Source of the DNA: Marinosulfonomonas sp.
GTDB lineage: Bacteria; Pseudomonadota; Alphaproteobacteria; Rhodobacterales; Rhodobacteraceae
DNA length: 47,483 bases
NCBI GenBank assembly: GCA_015488685.1
Contig: WFNH01000007.1
Location: forward strand, 1-47,483
Reading direction: 5' to 3'
The notes beneath the pieces were generated by a model. It did not search any database and was not told the origin of the DNA. It saw only the letters and a program-made list of their open reading frames with translations. Both the position numbers and the translations under genes were made by a program. Each line of letters opens with the position of its first letter. The stretch's first letter is position 1. Of the stretch, positions 26,327 to 34,621 are shown piece after piece.

Positions 26327-26530
26327 TTGACTTATGAAGAATGTTTCCGCTCTACGTTTTTAGTCCCCTCCAGCTGGGGTATAGTGCTTGTCGGACTAGG
26401 TTTGGCTTTTGCGTTAAGAAAAAGCGGCAGGAAACACACCGCGATAGCGATAGCTATCTTGGCTTTCGTCTTTGGCATTCTTTGGGCTTATTTGTACTAC
26501 GAACTTAATTGTGTAGAGCTTTACATCTGA
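26327..26530 (+). CDS. Possible small two-helix membrane protein
   Basis: A 67-aa frame starting at TTG with two hydrophobic stretches (WGIVLVGLGLAFAL and IAIAILAFVFGILWAYLYY) separated by a basic KSGRKH loop, a plausible hairpin membrane protein. Base composition is more AT-rich than the neighbours. The start is weak (GGATCAAGA upstream). No family recognised. It occupies an otherwise empty gap and could be a recent acquisition or a chance frame. Confidence 0.35.
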   Translation: MTYEECFRSTFLVPSSWGIVLVGLGLAFALRKSGRKHTAIAIAILAFVFGILWAYLYYELNCVELYI

Positions 26531-26592
26531 TATGGGTTCTTGGTTCTGACCAGCCACCTCGAAGCCAAACCCGATTACCAAAATATTCGGCC

Positions 26593-26620
26593 AATAGCCC
26601 CCCACGGAAAGGGGGCTATT
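26593..26620 (-). terminator. Hairpin terminator after the FadJ-like gene
   Basis: AATAGCCCCC (26593-26602) pairs perfectly with GGGGGCTATT (26611-26620) around an 8-nt loop, 14 nt after the stop of the minus-strand gene at 26634. A T-run (ATATTTTGG) follows after a short gap. Confidence 0.65.
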
Positions 26621-26633
26621 GCATTCAAACGAC

Positions 26634-28838
26634 CTAAGCCGCCTTGGCGTCTTTCCCGAATCGCCCGTAAAAGCTTTCGCCCTTATCGGCCATTTCGCGC
26701 AGCAGGTCGGGGGTGCTGAACCGGTCGCCATAGGTCTTGGTCAGGTGGTCGCAGATCTCGACGGCCTTGGTTTCGCCGATCATATCCAGCCAGCTGAACG
26801 GCCCGCCCGACCATGGTGCAAAGCCCCAGCCGAGGATTGCGCCGACGTCGCCTTCGCGGATGTCCTCGAGCACGCCTTCGTCCAGCGCGCGCACGGCTTC
26901 CAGCACTTGCGCCATCAGCAGGCGGTGCTGCACCTCGTGCACGTCCGGCTGCTCGTCCGCCAGCGGGTATTTCGCGGCCAGACCATCCCACAGCCCCTGC
27001 CGCTTGCCCTTTTCGTCATAGGCATAGAAACCGGCCTTGGATTTGCGGCCCAGACGGCCCTCGTCGGCCATCCAGAACAGCACCTCGTCCACCGCGCCAT
27101 CCGGGTAAGCATCGCCCATCGCGGCGCGGGTGGCCTTGGCGATTTTCACGCCCAGATCAATCGAGGTTTCATCGACCAGTTGTAGCGGCCCCAGCGGCAT
27201 CCCGACCAGTTTGGCGGCGTTTTCCACCAGCGCGGGCGCAACGCCCTCTTTCACCATGCGGATGCCCTCGTTGATGTAGGGGATGATGCAGCGGTTGGCG
27301 TAGAAGAAACGCGCGTCATTGACCACGATCGGGGTTTTGCGGATCTGGCGCACGAAATCCAGCGCCTTGGCCACAGCCAGATCGCCGGTTTCCTTGCCCT
27401 TGATGATCTCGACCAGCAGCATCTTTTCGACCGGCGAAAAGAAGTGGATGCCGATGTATTGTTCTGGCCGTTTGGAGGCCTTGGCCAGTTCGGTGATCGG
27501 CAGGGTCGAGGTGTTGGTGGCAAAGATGCAATCCTCGCCCACCACCGCTTCGACCTTTTTGGTGACTTCGGCCTTGATTTTTGGGTCCTCGAACACCGCT
27601 TCAACGATCAAATCACAGCCCTTGAGCGCGGCATAATCGGTGGTGGCGGTGATCAGGTTCAGCGTGGCCTCTTTCTTTTCCGGCGTGGCCTTTTTGCGGG
27701 CGATGCCCTTGTCCATATAGGTGGCCGTGTAATCCTTGCCACGATCCGCGGCGGCCTGATCCTGATCAATCAGCACCACTTCGATACCGGCCATTGCGGA
27801 TACCAGTGTGATACCGGCGCCCATCATGCCAGCACCCAACACGCCCAGCTTTTTCACCTGTTGCGGCGGCACATCGGGGCGGTTCGCGCCTTTTTCCAGC
27901 GCCTCCTTGTTGATGAACAGGCTGCGGATCATGGCGGATGAGGACGGGTTCATCATCACATTGGTGAACCAGCGGGCCTCGATCCGGATGGCGGTGTCAA
28001 AGGGCACCAGCGCCCCTTCGTATACGGCAGACAGCAGCGCCTTGGCGGCGGGATAAACGCCCCATGTGTTGCCGTTCACCATAGCCGAGGCACCAACGAA
28101 GGTCATGAAACCGGCGGGGTGGTAGGGGGCGCCACCGGGCATTTTATACCCCTTGGCATCCCACGGTTTCAGGATATCGGCATCCTTGGCGTTCAAAACC
28201 CATTCCTTGGCTTTGGCCAGCAGTTCATCTGCTGGCACCACCTCGTCAACCACACCGGCCATTTTGGCGGCCTTGGGGTTGTTCAGCTTGCCTTGCAACA
28301 GCAGCGGGGATGCGGCCATTGCACCCATTTTGCGCACCAGACGTGTGGTGCCGCCCATGCCGGGGAAAATACCGACCTGAATTTCCGGCAGGCCGATTTT
28401 GGCCTTGGGGTTGTCCGCGGCAAAGATGCGGTGGCACGACAGCGGCAGTTCAAGGCCGATCCCCAGTGCGGTGCCGGGCAGGGCGGCGGCAATCGGTTTG
28501 CCGCCCTTGTTGGTTTTCGCATCCATCCCTGCGCGCTCGATCTTGCGCAGGATGGCGTGCATCTGCATCAGACCGTCAAACAGCCCTTGGGCGGGGTTGT
28601 CGCCTGCGTCATCCTTCATTTTGGCGATGATGTTCAGGTCCATACCACCGGCAAAGGAGCCGGGTTTACCCGATGTGATAACCACGCCTTTGACCGCATC
28701 ATCGGCCAGTGCTTTGTCAATCATGCCGTCCAGATCGTGAAAGGCCTGAATGCTCATCACATTCATGGATTTGCCTTTGGTGTCCCATGTAATTGTGGCG
28801 ACGCCGTCTGCGTCTACGGAATAGGAAAAATCGCTCAT
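26634..28838 (-). CDS. fadJ: Bifunctional enoyl-CoA hydratase/3-hydroxyacyl-CoA dehydrogenase
   Basis: A 734-aa fatty-acid oxidation alpha subunit. The N-terminal crotonase domain (1 to about 300) has the oxyanion block GKPGSFAGGMDLN and GLPEIQVGIFPGMGGTTRL with the catalytic glutamates. The NAD-binding dehydrogenase domain starts at about 330 with LGVLGAGMMGAGITLVSAMAG and has HFFSPVEKMLLVEII with the catalytic histidine. The C-terminal domain has ETSIDLGVKIA and LGRKSKAGFYAYD. Its start overlaps the stop of the cupin gene by four bases, and the thiolase partner is one gene upstream, as in a fadAB-type pair. The symbol is by similarity; FadB is equally possible. Confidence 0.92.
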   Translation of the reverse strand: MSDFSYSVDADGVATITWDTKGKSMNVMSIQAFHDLDGMIDKALADDAVKGVVITSGKPGSFAGGMDLNIIAKMKDDAGDNPAQGLFDGLMQMHAILRKIERAGMDAKTNKGGKPIAAALPGTALGIGLELPLSCHRIFAADNPKAKIGLPEIQVGIFPGMGGTTRLVRKMGAMAASPLLLQGKLNNPKAAKMAGVVDEVVPADELLAKAKEWVLNAKDADILKPWDAKGYKMPGGAPYHPAGFMTFVGASAMVNGNTWGVYPAAKALLSAVYEGALVPFDTAIRIEARWFTNVMMNPSSSAMIRSLFINKEALEKGANRPDVPPQQVKKLGVLGAGMMGAGITLVSAMAGIEVVLIDQDQAAADRGKDYTATYMDKGIARKKATPEKKEATLNLITATTDYAALKGCDLIVEAVFEDPKIKAEVTKKVEAVVGEDCIFATNTSTLPITELAKASKRPEQYIGIHFFSPVEKMLLVEIIKGKETGDLAVAKALDFVRQIRKTPIVVNDARFFYANRCIIPYINEGIRMVKEGVAPALVENAAKLVGMPLGPLQLVDETSIDLGVKIAKATRAAMGDAYPDGAVDEVLFWMADEGRLGRKSKAGFYAYDEKGKRQGLWDGLAAKYPLADEQPDVHEVQHRLLMAQVLEAVRALDEGVLEDIREGDVGAILGWGFAPWSGGPFSWLDMIGETKAVEICDHLTKTYGDRFSTPDLLREMADKGESFYGRFGKDAKAA

Positions 28839-29320
28839 TTGGTTTCGTCCTCTTGATAAGGTGTGCCGTCTTTGTGGCTGAACTGGCGCTCACCGTTTTG
28901 ACGTGTGTAGTGAAGATCAATATCGGGGTAATGGCAGGTGTCATTCTCTGCCCGTGTGCCGATGATCAGATAATAGGCAGGTTCATCGCTGCGGTTGATC
29001 AGGTGGTGGGCGTTGGGATCATTCGCCTTCCAGCCAGCGGCCATGCCTTCGGTCATGGTGTGTTCGCCCTCGTCCTCGACCAGAACGACTTCGCCGCTTA
29101 GCACATACAGGAACTCGTCCTCGTTTTCATGCCAGTGGCGTTGCGAAGACATGCCGCCGGGCAACAGCTTTTCGATGTTCACACCGAATTGGGTCAGCCC
29201 TGCGGCCTCGCCCAATGCGGCGGCCTCGTACAGATCGCAGCCCTTGTCATGCGGCGGTGGATAGCCGATGTTTTCGCTGCCCTTGACCAGGGGCAATTCG
29301 TTGATCTTGATCACCGGCAT
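28835..29320 (-). CDS. Cupin-domain protein inside the beta-oxidation operon
   Basis: A 161-aa single-domain cupin. The first cupin motif is SQRHWHENEDEFLYVLSGEVVLVEDEGE, with His, His, Glu metal ligands. The second is in GWKANDPNAHHLINRSDEPAYYLIIG with the last histidine. It ends with a charged tail. The sequence shows a metal-binding beta barrel but not the reaction. The ATG shares one base with the thiolase stop and its stop overlaps the fadJ start by four bases, so its dose is tied to those enzymes. A thioester or acyl-related role is only inference. Confidence 0.85.
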   Translation of the reverse strand: MPVIKINELPLVKGSENIGYPPPHDKGCDLYEAAALGEAAGLTQFGVNIEKLLPGGMSSQRHWHENEDEFLYVLSGEVVLVEDEGEHTMTEGMAAGWKANDPNAHHLINRSDEPAYYLIIGTRAENDTCHYPDIDLHYTRQNGERQFSHKDGTPYQEDETK

Positions 29321-30531
29321 CAGACGCGCTCGATGATTGTGGCGACACCCATGCCCGAAGCAATGCAAAGCGTGGCCATGCCGACTTCTTTGTCCTGACG
29401 CTCAAGTTCGTCCAGCACGGTGCCGATGATCATTGCGCCGGTTGCGCCCAGCGGGTGGCCCATTGCGATGGCACCGCCGTTGACGTTGACAATCGCGGGG
29501 TCCACATCAAAAGCCTGCATAAAGCGCAGCACGACGGCGGCAAAAGCCTCGTTCACCTCGAACAGATCAATGTCGCTGATTTTCATGCCGTTATCATGCA
29601 GGATCTTTTCGGTCACTGGCACGGGCCCGGTCAGCATGATGGTGGGTTCAGTGCCGATTTTGGCGTTAGCGCGGATGCGGGCGCGGGGTTTCAACCCGTG
29701 CTTTTCGCCGAACTCCTTATTGCCGATCAGGATCGCGGCCGAGCCATCAACGATGCCCGAGGAATTGCCCGCATGGTGGATGTGGTTCAGACGCTCCAGA
29801 TGCGGGTATTTCATGATCGCGACCTTGTCAAAGCCGGGCATCACCTCGCCCATGTCCTTGAAGCTGGCCTTCAGGGCACCAAGGGTCTGCATATCGGTGC
29901 CCGGTCGCATGTATTCGTCATTATCCAGAATGGGCAGACCGTTCTGGTCAACGATCGGGATGATGGATTTGGCAAAGCGGTTATCGTCCCACGCAGCCTT
30001 GGCGCGGTTCTGGCTTTCGACGGCCAGCGCGTCGGCCTGATCGCGGGTAAAGCCGTATTCAGTGGCAATCAGGTCGGCGGAAATGCCCTGTGGTACGAAA
30101 TAGGTGGACATGGCCACACTGGGATCAACCGCAATCGCGGCGCCGTCGCTGCCCATTGGCACGCGGCCCATCATTTCGACGCCACCGGCGATATAGGCCT
30201 CGCCGGCGCCACCCTTGATCTGGTTGGCGGCAAGGTTTACCGCCTCCATACCAGAGGCACAGAAGCGGTTGATGGCAAGGCCGGGGATGCTTTCGTCCAG
30301 ATCCGAGGCCAGAACGGCGGTGCGGGCAAGGCAGCCGCCCTGTTCCATGACCTGCGTGACGTTGCCCCAGATCACGTCTTCGACCGCGTGACCGTCCAGA
30401 TTGTTGCGGTTTTTGATCGCGTTCAGGATTTGCGCGGACAGGCGCACGGCGGTGACTTCGTGCAGCGCGCCATCCTTGCGGCCCTTGCCGCGAGGAGATC
30501 GGACAGCGTCATAGATATAGGCTTCGGTCAT
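29320..30531 (-). CDS. fadA: Acetyl-CoA C-acyltransferase (thiolase)
   Basis: A 403-aa thiolase that cleaves 3-ketoacyl-CoA with CoA. Cys91 in INRFCASGMEAV is the acyl-accepting nucleophile. NEAFAAVVLRFM, GGAIAMGHPLGATGA (catalytic His) and CIASGMGVATI (second Cys) complete the site. Length is usual. The ATG overlaps the GST stop by four bases and its stop overlaps the cupin start by one. Being co-encoded with the FadJ-like protein, it is probably the beta subunit of a fatty-acid oxidation complex. Confidence 0.92.
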   Translation of the reverse strand: MTEAYIYDAVRSPRGKGRKDGALHEVTAVRLSAQILNAIKNRNNLDGHAVEDVIWGNVTQVMEQGGCLARTAVLASDLDESIPGLAINRFCASGMEAVNLAANQIKGGAGEAYIAGGVEMMGRVPMGSDGAAIAVDPSVAMSTYFVPQGISADLIATEYGFTRDQADALAVESQNRAKAAWDDNRFAKSIIPIVDQNGLPILDNDEYMRPGTDMQTLGALKASFKDMGEVMPGFDKVAIMKYPHLERLNHIHHAGNSSGIVDGSAAILIGNKEFGEKHGLKPRARIRANAKIGTEPTIMLTGPVPVTEKILHDNGMKISDIDLFEVNEAFAAVVLRFMQAFDVDPAIVNVNGGAIAMGHPLGATGAMIIGTVLDELERQDKEVGMATLCIASGMGVATIIERV

Positions 30532-31184
30532 TTGGTTTTTCCTTCTTGGCTTGCGCGGTCAGCGGGGCTGCCGGGCATCAGATCATAAGGGTGTTTCCAA
30601 CCCGGCGTGTCGCTGATGCGGCTTAGCCAGGCGTCGATATGAGGCCACTCCTTGCGGTCGAAACCGAAAGGTTCGGGGTAATAAAGGTAGCTGCAACAGG
30701 ACAGATCGGCGATGGTCAGGTGATCGGCGGCGACCCAGTCGCGGTTTTGCAGATGCTGGTTCAGGGTTTTGTAGGCAGCGTTCAGGCGAGCCTGTGTGAA
30801 GGGGATCACGCCCTGTGGCTGTTTGTCTTTGGGCAGGAAATGGATCAGGAACCGCGTCATGCCGGCGGGCGAGGACAGTTTGTGATTGTCCCACAACGTC
30901 CAGCGCAAAACCTCGCGGCGTTCCTCGGGGGTGGTGCCGCCCAACCTGCCGGATTTTTCCACCACATAATCCTGAATGACACCGGATTGGGCCAAAGTCA
31001 GATCGCCATCGACCATCACGGGGGCCTCGCCCATTTCATTCAGGGCGCGGAATTCGGGGCTGCGGGTTTCGCCGTTGAAAAAGTCGACATAGACCGGTTC
31101 CCAGTCCAGACCGGACAGCTCAAGTGCCAGCGCCGCCTTGTAGGAATTGCCGCTTTCGCCAAAACAGTAAAGCTGGATCGTCAT
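30528..31184 (-). CDS. Glutathione S-transferase family protein
   Basis: A 218-aa cytosolic GST fold. The thioredoxin-like N-terminal domain begins MTIQLYCFGESGNSYKAALA with a Ser active-site region and includes NEMGEAPVMVDGDLTLAQSG, the glutathione-binding cis-proline and QSG turn. The all-helical C-terminal domain has the capping box HLTIADLSCCSYLY. It leads a tightly coupled set (GST, thiolase, cupin, FadJ) with overlaps of 4, 1 and 4 bases. A role in detoxifying or processing an acyl intermediate is possible but not shown. An upstream in-frame ATG at 31343 would give an implausible leader containing the hairpin repeat. Confidence 0.88.
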   Translation of the reverse strand: MTIQLYCFGESGNSYKAALALELSGLDWEPVYVDFFNGETRSPEFRALNEMGEAPVMVDGDLTLAQSGVIQDYVVEKSGRLGGTTPEERREVLRWTLWDNHKLSSPAGMTRFLIHFLPKDKQPQGVIPFTQARLNAAYKTLNQHLQNRDWVAADHLTIADLSCCSYLYYPEPFGFDRKEWPHIDAWLSRISDTPGWKHPYDLMPGSPADRASQEGKTK

Positions 31185-31218
31185 ATCGGATACCCTGTTG
31201 TTTGCCCTACCGGCCCAA

Positions 31219-31266
31219 GCGGGGGTTTCACCCCCGCACCCCCAAGGTATTTGGAAAAAGAAGAAG
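31219..31266 (+). repeat. Hairpin plus GTATTT purine-tail element, copy 1
   Basis: GCGGGGG-TTTCA-CCCCCGC (31219-31237) is followed after 9 nt by GTATTTGGAAAAAGAAG at 31247, then AAG. Same design as copies 2 and 3 but with a longer stem and GG in place of AA after GTATTT. It lies between GST (start at 31184) and the 70-aa gene. Confidence 0.65.
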
Positions 31267-31409
31267 GGGGCAGGTAAGAATATATTAAGGTTAATGGCCT
31301 TAGAGTGGGTGTGCGGTACAGGCTGAGGAGCCGATGACCGCAAAAGGAGAAGGCCCCGCGACGCCCCGCCTTAGGTGCCGGTCGAAGCGGGGTCATTTCC
31401 TTGTTTGGT

Positions 31410-31441
31410 CTTCTTCTTTTCTTAAATACCTCCGCCGGAGG
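31410..31441 (-). repeat. Hairpin plus GTATTT purine-tail element, copy 2
   Basis: Read on the minus strand: the CCTCCG-G-CGGAGG palindrome (31441-31429) runs into GTATTTAAGAAAAGAAG and then AAG (to 31410). It lies about 30 nt downstream of the stop of the 70-aa gene, in the sense direction of that gene, and on the opposite strand to copy 1, 140 bp away. Confidence 0.7.
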
Positions 31442-31469
31442 CGTTCCAAGGGTCCCATACATGCCAAGC

Positions 31470-31682
31470 TTACCTTTTACGCGCTTCAAGTTCGGAATTG
31501 AACAGGCGCAGGCGGTGGGTCAGGTTGTCGTGGTCAATCACGCTGTTGAAGTTTTCAAACAGGAATGACAGTGCTTCGCCTTCGTCCAGCCCGGCTTCTT
31601 TGGCAAAGCTGCGCAGGCGGCGATAGCCGTCTTCGGACATGGCGACCGGAAAGCGGCGGGTCAGGCGTAGGCGTTTTGGCAT
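31470..31682 (-). CDS. Small basic protein of unknown function (70 aa)
   Basis: A 70-aa protein with a basic start (MPKRLRLTRRFPVAMSEDG) and helical remainder (YRRLRSFAKEAGLDEGEALSFLFENF). The pattern of a short strand followed by two helices, with SEDGYRRLRSFAKEAGLDEGEA, recalls ribbon-helix-helix DNA-binding proteins, but I cannot confirm this. GGGGGAATAAT precedes the ATG at 31682. It lies between the acyl-CoA dehydrogenase gene and the GST operon on the same strand, and might regulate it. Confidence 0.65.
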   Translation of the reverse strand: MPKRLRLTRRFPVAMSEDGYRRLRSFAKEAGLDEGEALSFLFENFNSVIDHDNLTHRLRLFNSELEARKR

Positions 31683-31705
31683 ATTATTCCCCCTATTCGT
31701 CGTGT

Positions 31706-31735
31706 GGTGGTCCCGCACCCATATGCGGAACCACC
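31706..31735. terminator. Hairpin between acyl-CoA dehydrogenase and the 70-aa gene
   Basis: GGTGGTCCCGCA (31706-31717) pairs with TGCGGAACCACC (31724-31735) with one mismatch and a 6-nt loop, in the 91-bp gap between two minus-strand genes. There is no clear T-run on the minus strand, so it may be a processing or stability hairpin rather than a full stop. Confidence 0.45.
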
Positions 31736-31773
31736 AGCCGTGAGTGCTCCTCCCTTGGAGCGTTGTTCACAGT

Positions 31774-33552
31774 CTAGAACGCTTCGGCGTCCAAAGCCAT
31801 CACCGTATCGGCCCCTGTCTGGATACGGGCAAGGTGCATGCCGGTGGCGGGCAGTTGGCGGGCCATATAGTAGCGCCCTGTTGCCAGTTTGGTTTCGTAG
31901 AACGCGGAATCGGAGGCACCTGCGGCCAGCGCGGCATTGGCCGATTTGGCCATGCGGGCCCACATCAGCCCCAGACAGGTGTGGCCGAACAGGTGCATGA
32001 AATCGTAAGAACCGGACAGGGCATTGTTCGGGTTGGTCATGCCGTTTTGCATGAAATACATCCCCGCCGCCTGCAAATCCTTGCTGGCCTGTTTCAGCGG
32101 CTCGAGGAAGTCGGCTTTCAGCGCCTCGTCTTCGGAGTTTTCTTTGATAAAGGTTTTGACCATATCAAAGAAGGCCATCACATGTTTGCCGCCGTCCTGC
32201 GCCAGTTTGCGGCCAACAAGGTCAAGCGCCTGAACGCCGTTGGCGCCCTCATAGATCTGGGTGATACGGGCATCGCGCACGAATTGGCTCATCCCCTGTT
32301 CTTCGATATAGCCGTGGCCACCAAACACCTGTTGCGCCTGAACCGTCATGTCAAAGCCCTTGTCAGTCAGGAACCCTTTGACCACCGGTGTCATCAGCGA
32401 AACCAGCCCGTGGGCGTCCTGATCATCGGCCCGCACCGACCGGTCGATCAGGTTGGCGCTCCAAAGCAGGAAGGCGCGACCACCTTCGACAAAGCTTTTC
32501 TGGTCCATCAGGCTGCGGCGCACATCGGGATGCACAATGATCGGATCGGCCGGCCCATCAGGGTTTTCCGCGCCCGTCACGGCGCGGCCCTGCAGGCGGT
32601 CCTTGGCGTAGATCACAGCATTCTGGTAGGCTACTTCGGCCTGCGCCAGCCCCTGCATGCCAACACCGATGCGGGCTTCGTTCATCATGGTGAACATGGC
32701 GCGCATGCCTTTGTGTTCTTGTCCCAGCAGATAGCCGGTTGAGTCATTATAGACCATCACGCAGGTCGCATTGCCGTGGATGCCCATCTTTTCCTCGATG
32801 CTGCCCACGGACACGCCGTTTGCAGGGCCAAGTGATCCGTCATCCTTGACGATGTATTTCGGCACGATGAACAGCGATACGCCCTTAATGCCTTCCGGCC
32901 CGCCCGGAATTTTCGCCAGCACCAGATGGATGGTGTTTTCCGACAGGTCGTGATCACCCGCCGAGATAAAGATCTTTTCACCGGTGATTTTGAAGCTGCC
33001 ATCGTCCTGTGGCACGGCCTTGGTGCGCATCAGGCCCAGGTCGGTGCCGCAATGGGATTCCGTCAGGTTCATGGTGCCGGTCCATTCACATGTCACCATT
33101 TTGGGCAGGAATTTTGCTTTTTGCTCATCCGTGCCGTGGGCGTGGATGGCTGAATAGGCACCGTGGGTCAGGCCCTGATACATGGTGAAGGCCTGATTGG
33201 CGCCCGAGAAAATCTCGCCTACAGCTGTGTTCAGCACATAGGGCATTCCCTGACCGCCATAATCGGGATCACAGTCCAGACCGGTCCAGCCGCCTTCTTT
33301 CATCACCTCGAAGGCGTTCTTGAACCCCGTCGGCGTGGACACCAACCCGTTTTCCAGTTTGCACCCTTCGACATCGCCTACCTGGTTGATCGGGGCCAGA
33401 ACCTCGCTTGCCACTTTGCCAGCCTCTTCCAGAACCGCGCCGGTGAAATCGGCTTCCAGTTCGTCATAGCCGGGGATGCCGCTGTTGCTGACACCCAGAA
33501 CGTCATGCAGCAGGAATTGAACGTCTTTGGTCGGGGCAGTGTAGCTGGGCAT
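31774..33552 (-). CDS. Acyl-CoA dehydrogenase, long form with C-terminal domain
   Basis: A 592-aa flavoprotein that oxidises an acyl-CoA to the 2-enoyl-CoA. It has the extra N-terminal helix pair ([17 protein letters not shown]), the FAD/substrate blocks [19 protein letters not shown] and [33 protein letters not shown], and the [29 protein letters not shown] signature. In place of the usual ending it carries an additional C-terminal domain of about 130 residues. Roseobacters use enzymes of this long type for fatty acids and, as DmdC, for methylmercaptopropionyl-CoA in DMSP breakdown; the sequence alone does not choose. A MerR gene starts the same transcript 24 nt upstream. Confidence 0.9.
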   Translation of the reverse strand: MPSYTAPTKDVQFLLHDVLGVSNSGIPGYDELEADFTGAVLEEAGKVASEVLAPINQVGDVEGCKLENGLVSTPTGFKNAFEVMKEGGWTGLDCDPDYGGQGMPYVLNTAVGEIFSGANQAFTMYQGLTHGAYSAIHAHGTDEQKAKFLPKMVTCEWTGTMNLTESHCGTDLGLMRTKAVPQDDGSFKITGEKIFISAGDHDLSENTIHLVLAKIPGGPEGIKGVSLFIVPKYIVKDDGSLGPANGVSVGSIEEKMGIHGNATCVMVYNDSTGYLLGQEHKGMRAMFTMMNEARIGVGMQGLAQAEVAYQNAVIYAKDRLQGRAVTGAENPDGPADPIIVHPDVRRSLMDQKSFVEGGRAFLLWSANLIDRSVRADDQDAHGLVSLMTPVVKGFLTDKGFDMTVQAQQVFGGHGYIEEQGMSQFVRDARITQIYEGANGVQALDLVGRKLAQDGGKHVMAFFDMVKTFIKENSEDEALKADFLEPLKQASKDLQAAGMYFMQNGMTNPNNALSGSYDFMHLFGHTCLGLMWARMAKSANAALAAGASDSAFYETKLATGRYYMARQLPATGMHLARIQTGADTVMALDAEAF

Positions 33553-33576
33553 GGATGGATTCCTTCCTGTTATGTT

Positions 33577-33975
33577 CTATTCAGCAGCTTTCAAGTCGGT
33601 GGCGGCCAATTGCCGGGCCCCCCATTCAAGATGTTTCTTCAGATCGATAATGGCTTCGCCCAGTTCCTGATACTGGCTTTCCATTACCTTCAAGCGCTCG
33701 CAGGCCTGTTCGTAAGTGCGTGCCAACTGGGTTTTGCCGTTATCACCGCGTTCGTACAGTTCAAGTAATTGACGGGCCTCTTCCAGACTGAAGCCAAAAC
33801 GCTTGCCACGCAAGATCAGCTTTAGCCGTGCGCGATCACGTTTTGAATATAGCCGTTTCTGGCCGTCGCGGGCAGGCGAAAGCAGCTCTTTAGACTCGTA
33901 AAAGCGTAATGTGCGGGCGGTTACGCCGAATTCGTCACACATCTGTCGAATTGTCATTGCGTCATCATCTTTCAT
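33577..33975 (-). CDS. MerR-family regulator upstream of acyl-CoA dehydrogenase
   Basis: A 132-aa MerR-type regulator. The winged helix is at about residues 7-75 (MTIRQMCDEFGVTARTLRFYE, then GQKRLYSKRDRARL), followed by a coiled-coil dimer helix (QLARTYEQACERLKVMESQYQEL). There is no cysteine-rich metal site at the C-terminus, so it is not a metal sensor. LiuR-type MerR proteins that control acyl-CoA catabolism have this size and context, which I take as the likely role. AAAGGATCGCC precedes the ATG at 33975. Palindromes in its upstream region at 34049-34101 are candidate operators. Confidence 0.88.
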   Translation of the reverse strand: MKDDDAMTIRQMCDEFGVTARTLRFYESKELLSPARDGQKRLYSKRDRARLKLILRGKRFGFSLEEARQLLELYERGDNGKTQLARTYEQACERLKVMESQYQELGEAIIDLKKHLEWGARQLAATDLKAAE

Positions 33976-34048
33976 GGCGCGATCCTTTTTCTGATGCACT
34001 TGCTAATGAGCATCACATGCGGATCGCTTGGCAACTCTACAACTATGC

Positions 34049-34064
34049 TTTACGCGAACGTAAA
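34049..34064. promoter_or_regulatory. TTTACG-N4-CGTAAA palindrome upstream of the MerR gene
   Basis: TTTACGCGAACGTAAA is a perfect 6+6 palindrome with four central bases, 74 bp before the MerR start at 33975. The length and spacing suit a MerR dimer, and ACG/CGT cores recur in the second palindrome nearby. Confidence 0.5.
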
Positions 34065-34088
34065 CATAACGTGGCGTCACATGTAAAA

Positions 34089-34101
34089 TGACGAAACGTC
34101 A
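34089..34101. promoter_or_regulatory. TGACG-N3-CGTCA palindrome upstream of the MerR gene
   Basis: TGACGAAACGTCA is a perfect 5+5 palindrome 25 bp beyond the TTTACG site, with further GACG/ACGT half-sites around it. It is a candidate site for one of the two MerR proteins that flank this gap. Confidence 0.45.
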
Positions 34102-34183
34102 GTAAAGATGACGTAGGGGCACTTGAAATATTCTTCCATCCGCATGTGTTCGGGTTTTAAGGCGGGGTAAGGTATTCCATACC

Positions 34184-34561
34184 CTATTTTTTATGCTTTA
34201 ATTCGTCATCGGCGTCGTTTCGCAATTTTTGCAATTCGAAAATTGATTCGTCCAGCTGTTTGCGTTGCTCTTGCAGGGCATCCAGCTGCCTGTCGGCCAT
34301 CTCGACCCAGGTTTCCAGCTGGGCCTTGGTGCCTTCCTGCTCGTAAATCTCCAGCCACTGGCGAATCTCTTCCAGTGAAAACCCGAACCGGCGGCCGCGC
34401 AGGATCAGCACCATACGGGCCACTTCGCGCGGGCCATATAGGCGTGATCGGCCATCCTTTTCGGGGCTGAGCAGTTCAATATATTCGTAATACCGCAAGG
34501 TGCGCGGGGTGACCTCGAATTTCGCGCACATCTCTTTGAACGTAAGTTTCTTGTCGGACAT
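34184..34561 (-). CDS. Second MerR-family regulator
   Basis: A 125-aa MerR-type regulator similar in build to the one at 33577-33975. The winged helix (LTFKEMCAKFEVTPRTLRYYEYIELLSPEKDGRSRLYG) is followed by VLILRGRRFGFSLEEIRQWLEIYEQ and a coiled coil. The two proteins share the ILRG-(K/R)-RFGFSLEE(A/I)RQ(L/W)LE block, so they are probably duplicates. It lacks a C-terminal metal site. The ATG at 34561 lies after AGGAGCGGTGGAACC. It is separated from the first MerR gene by about 210 bp carrying two palindromes, so the pair may cross-regulate. Confidence 0.87.
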   Translation of the reverse strand: MSDKKLTFKEMCAKFEVTPRTLRYYEYIELLSPEKDGRSRLYGPREVARMVLILRGRRFGFSLEEIRQWLEIYEQEGTKAQLETWVEMADRQLDALQEQRKQLDESIFELQKLRNDADDELKHKK

Positions 34562-34621
34562 GGTTCCACCGCTCCTTGCAAGGGCAGGGTAAACCAATGC
34601 GGGGGCGCGATGCAATCGGGG

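Noticed and set aside
31333-31497. Short plus-strand frame after GAGGAG with an Arg-rich product
   Set aside because: It runs through the antisense of the hairpin-GTATTT element and of the 70-aa gene; no family match.
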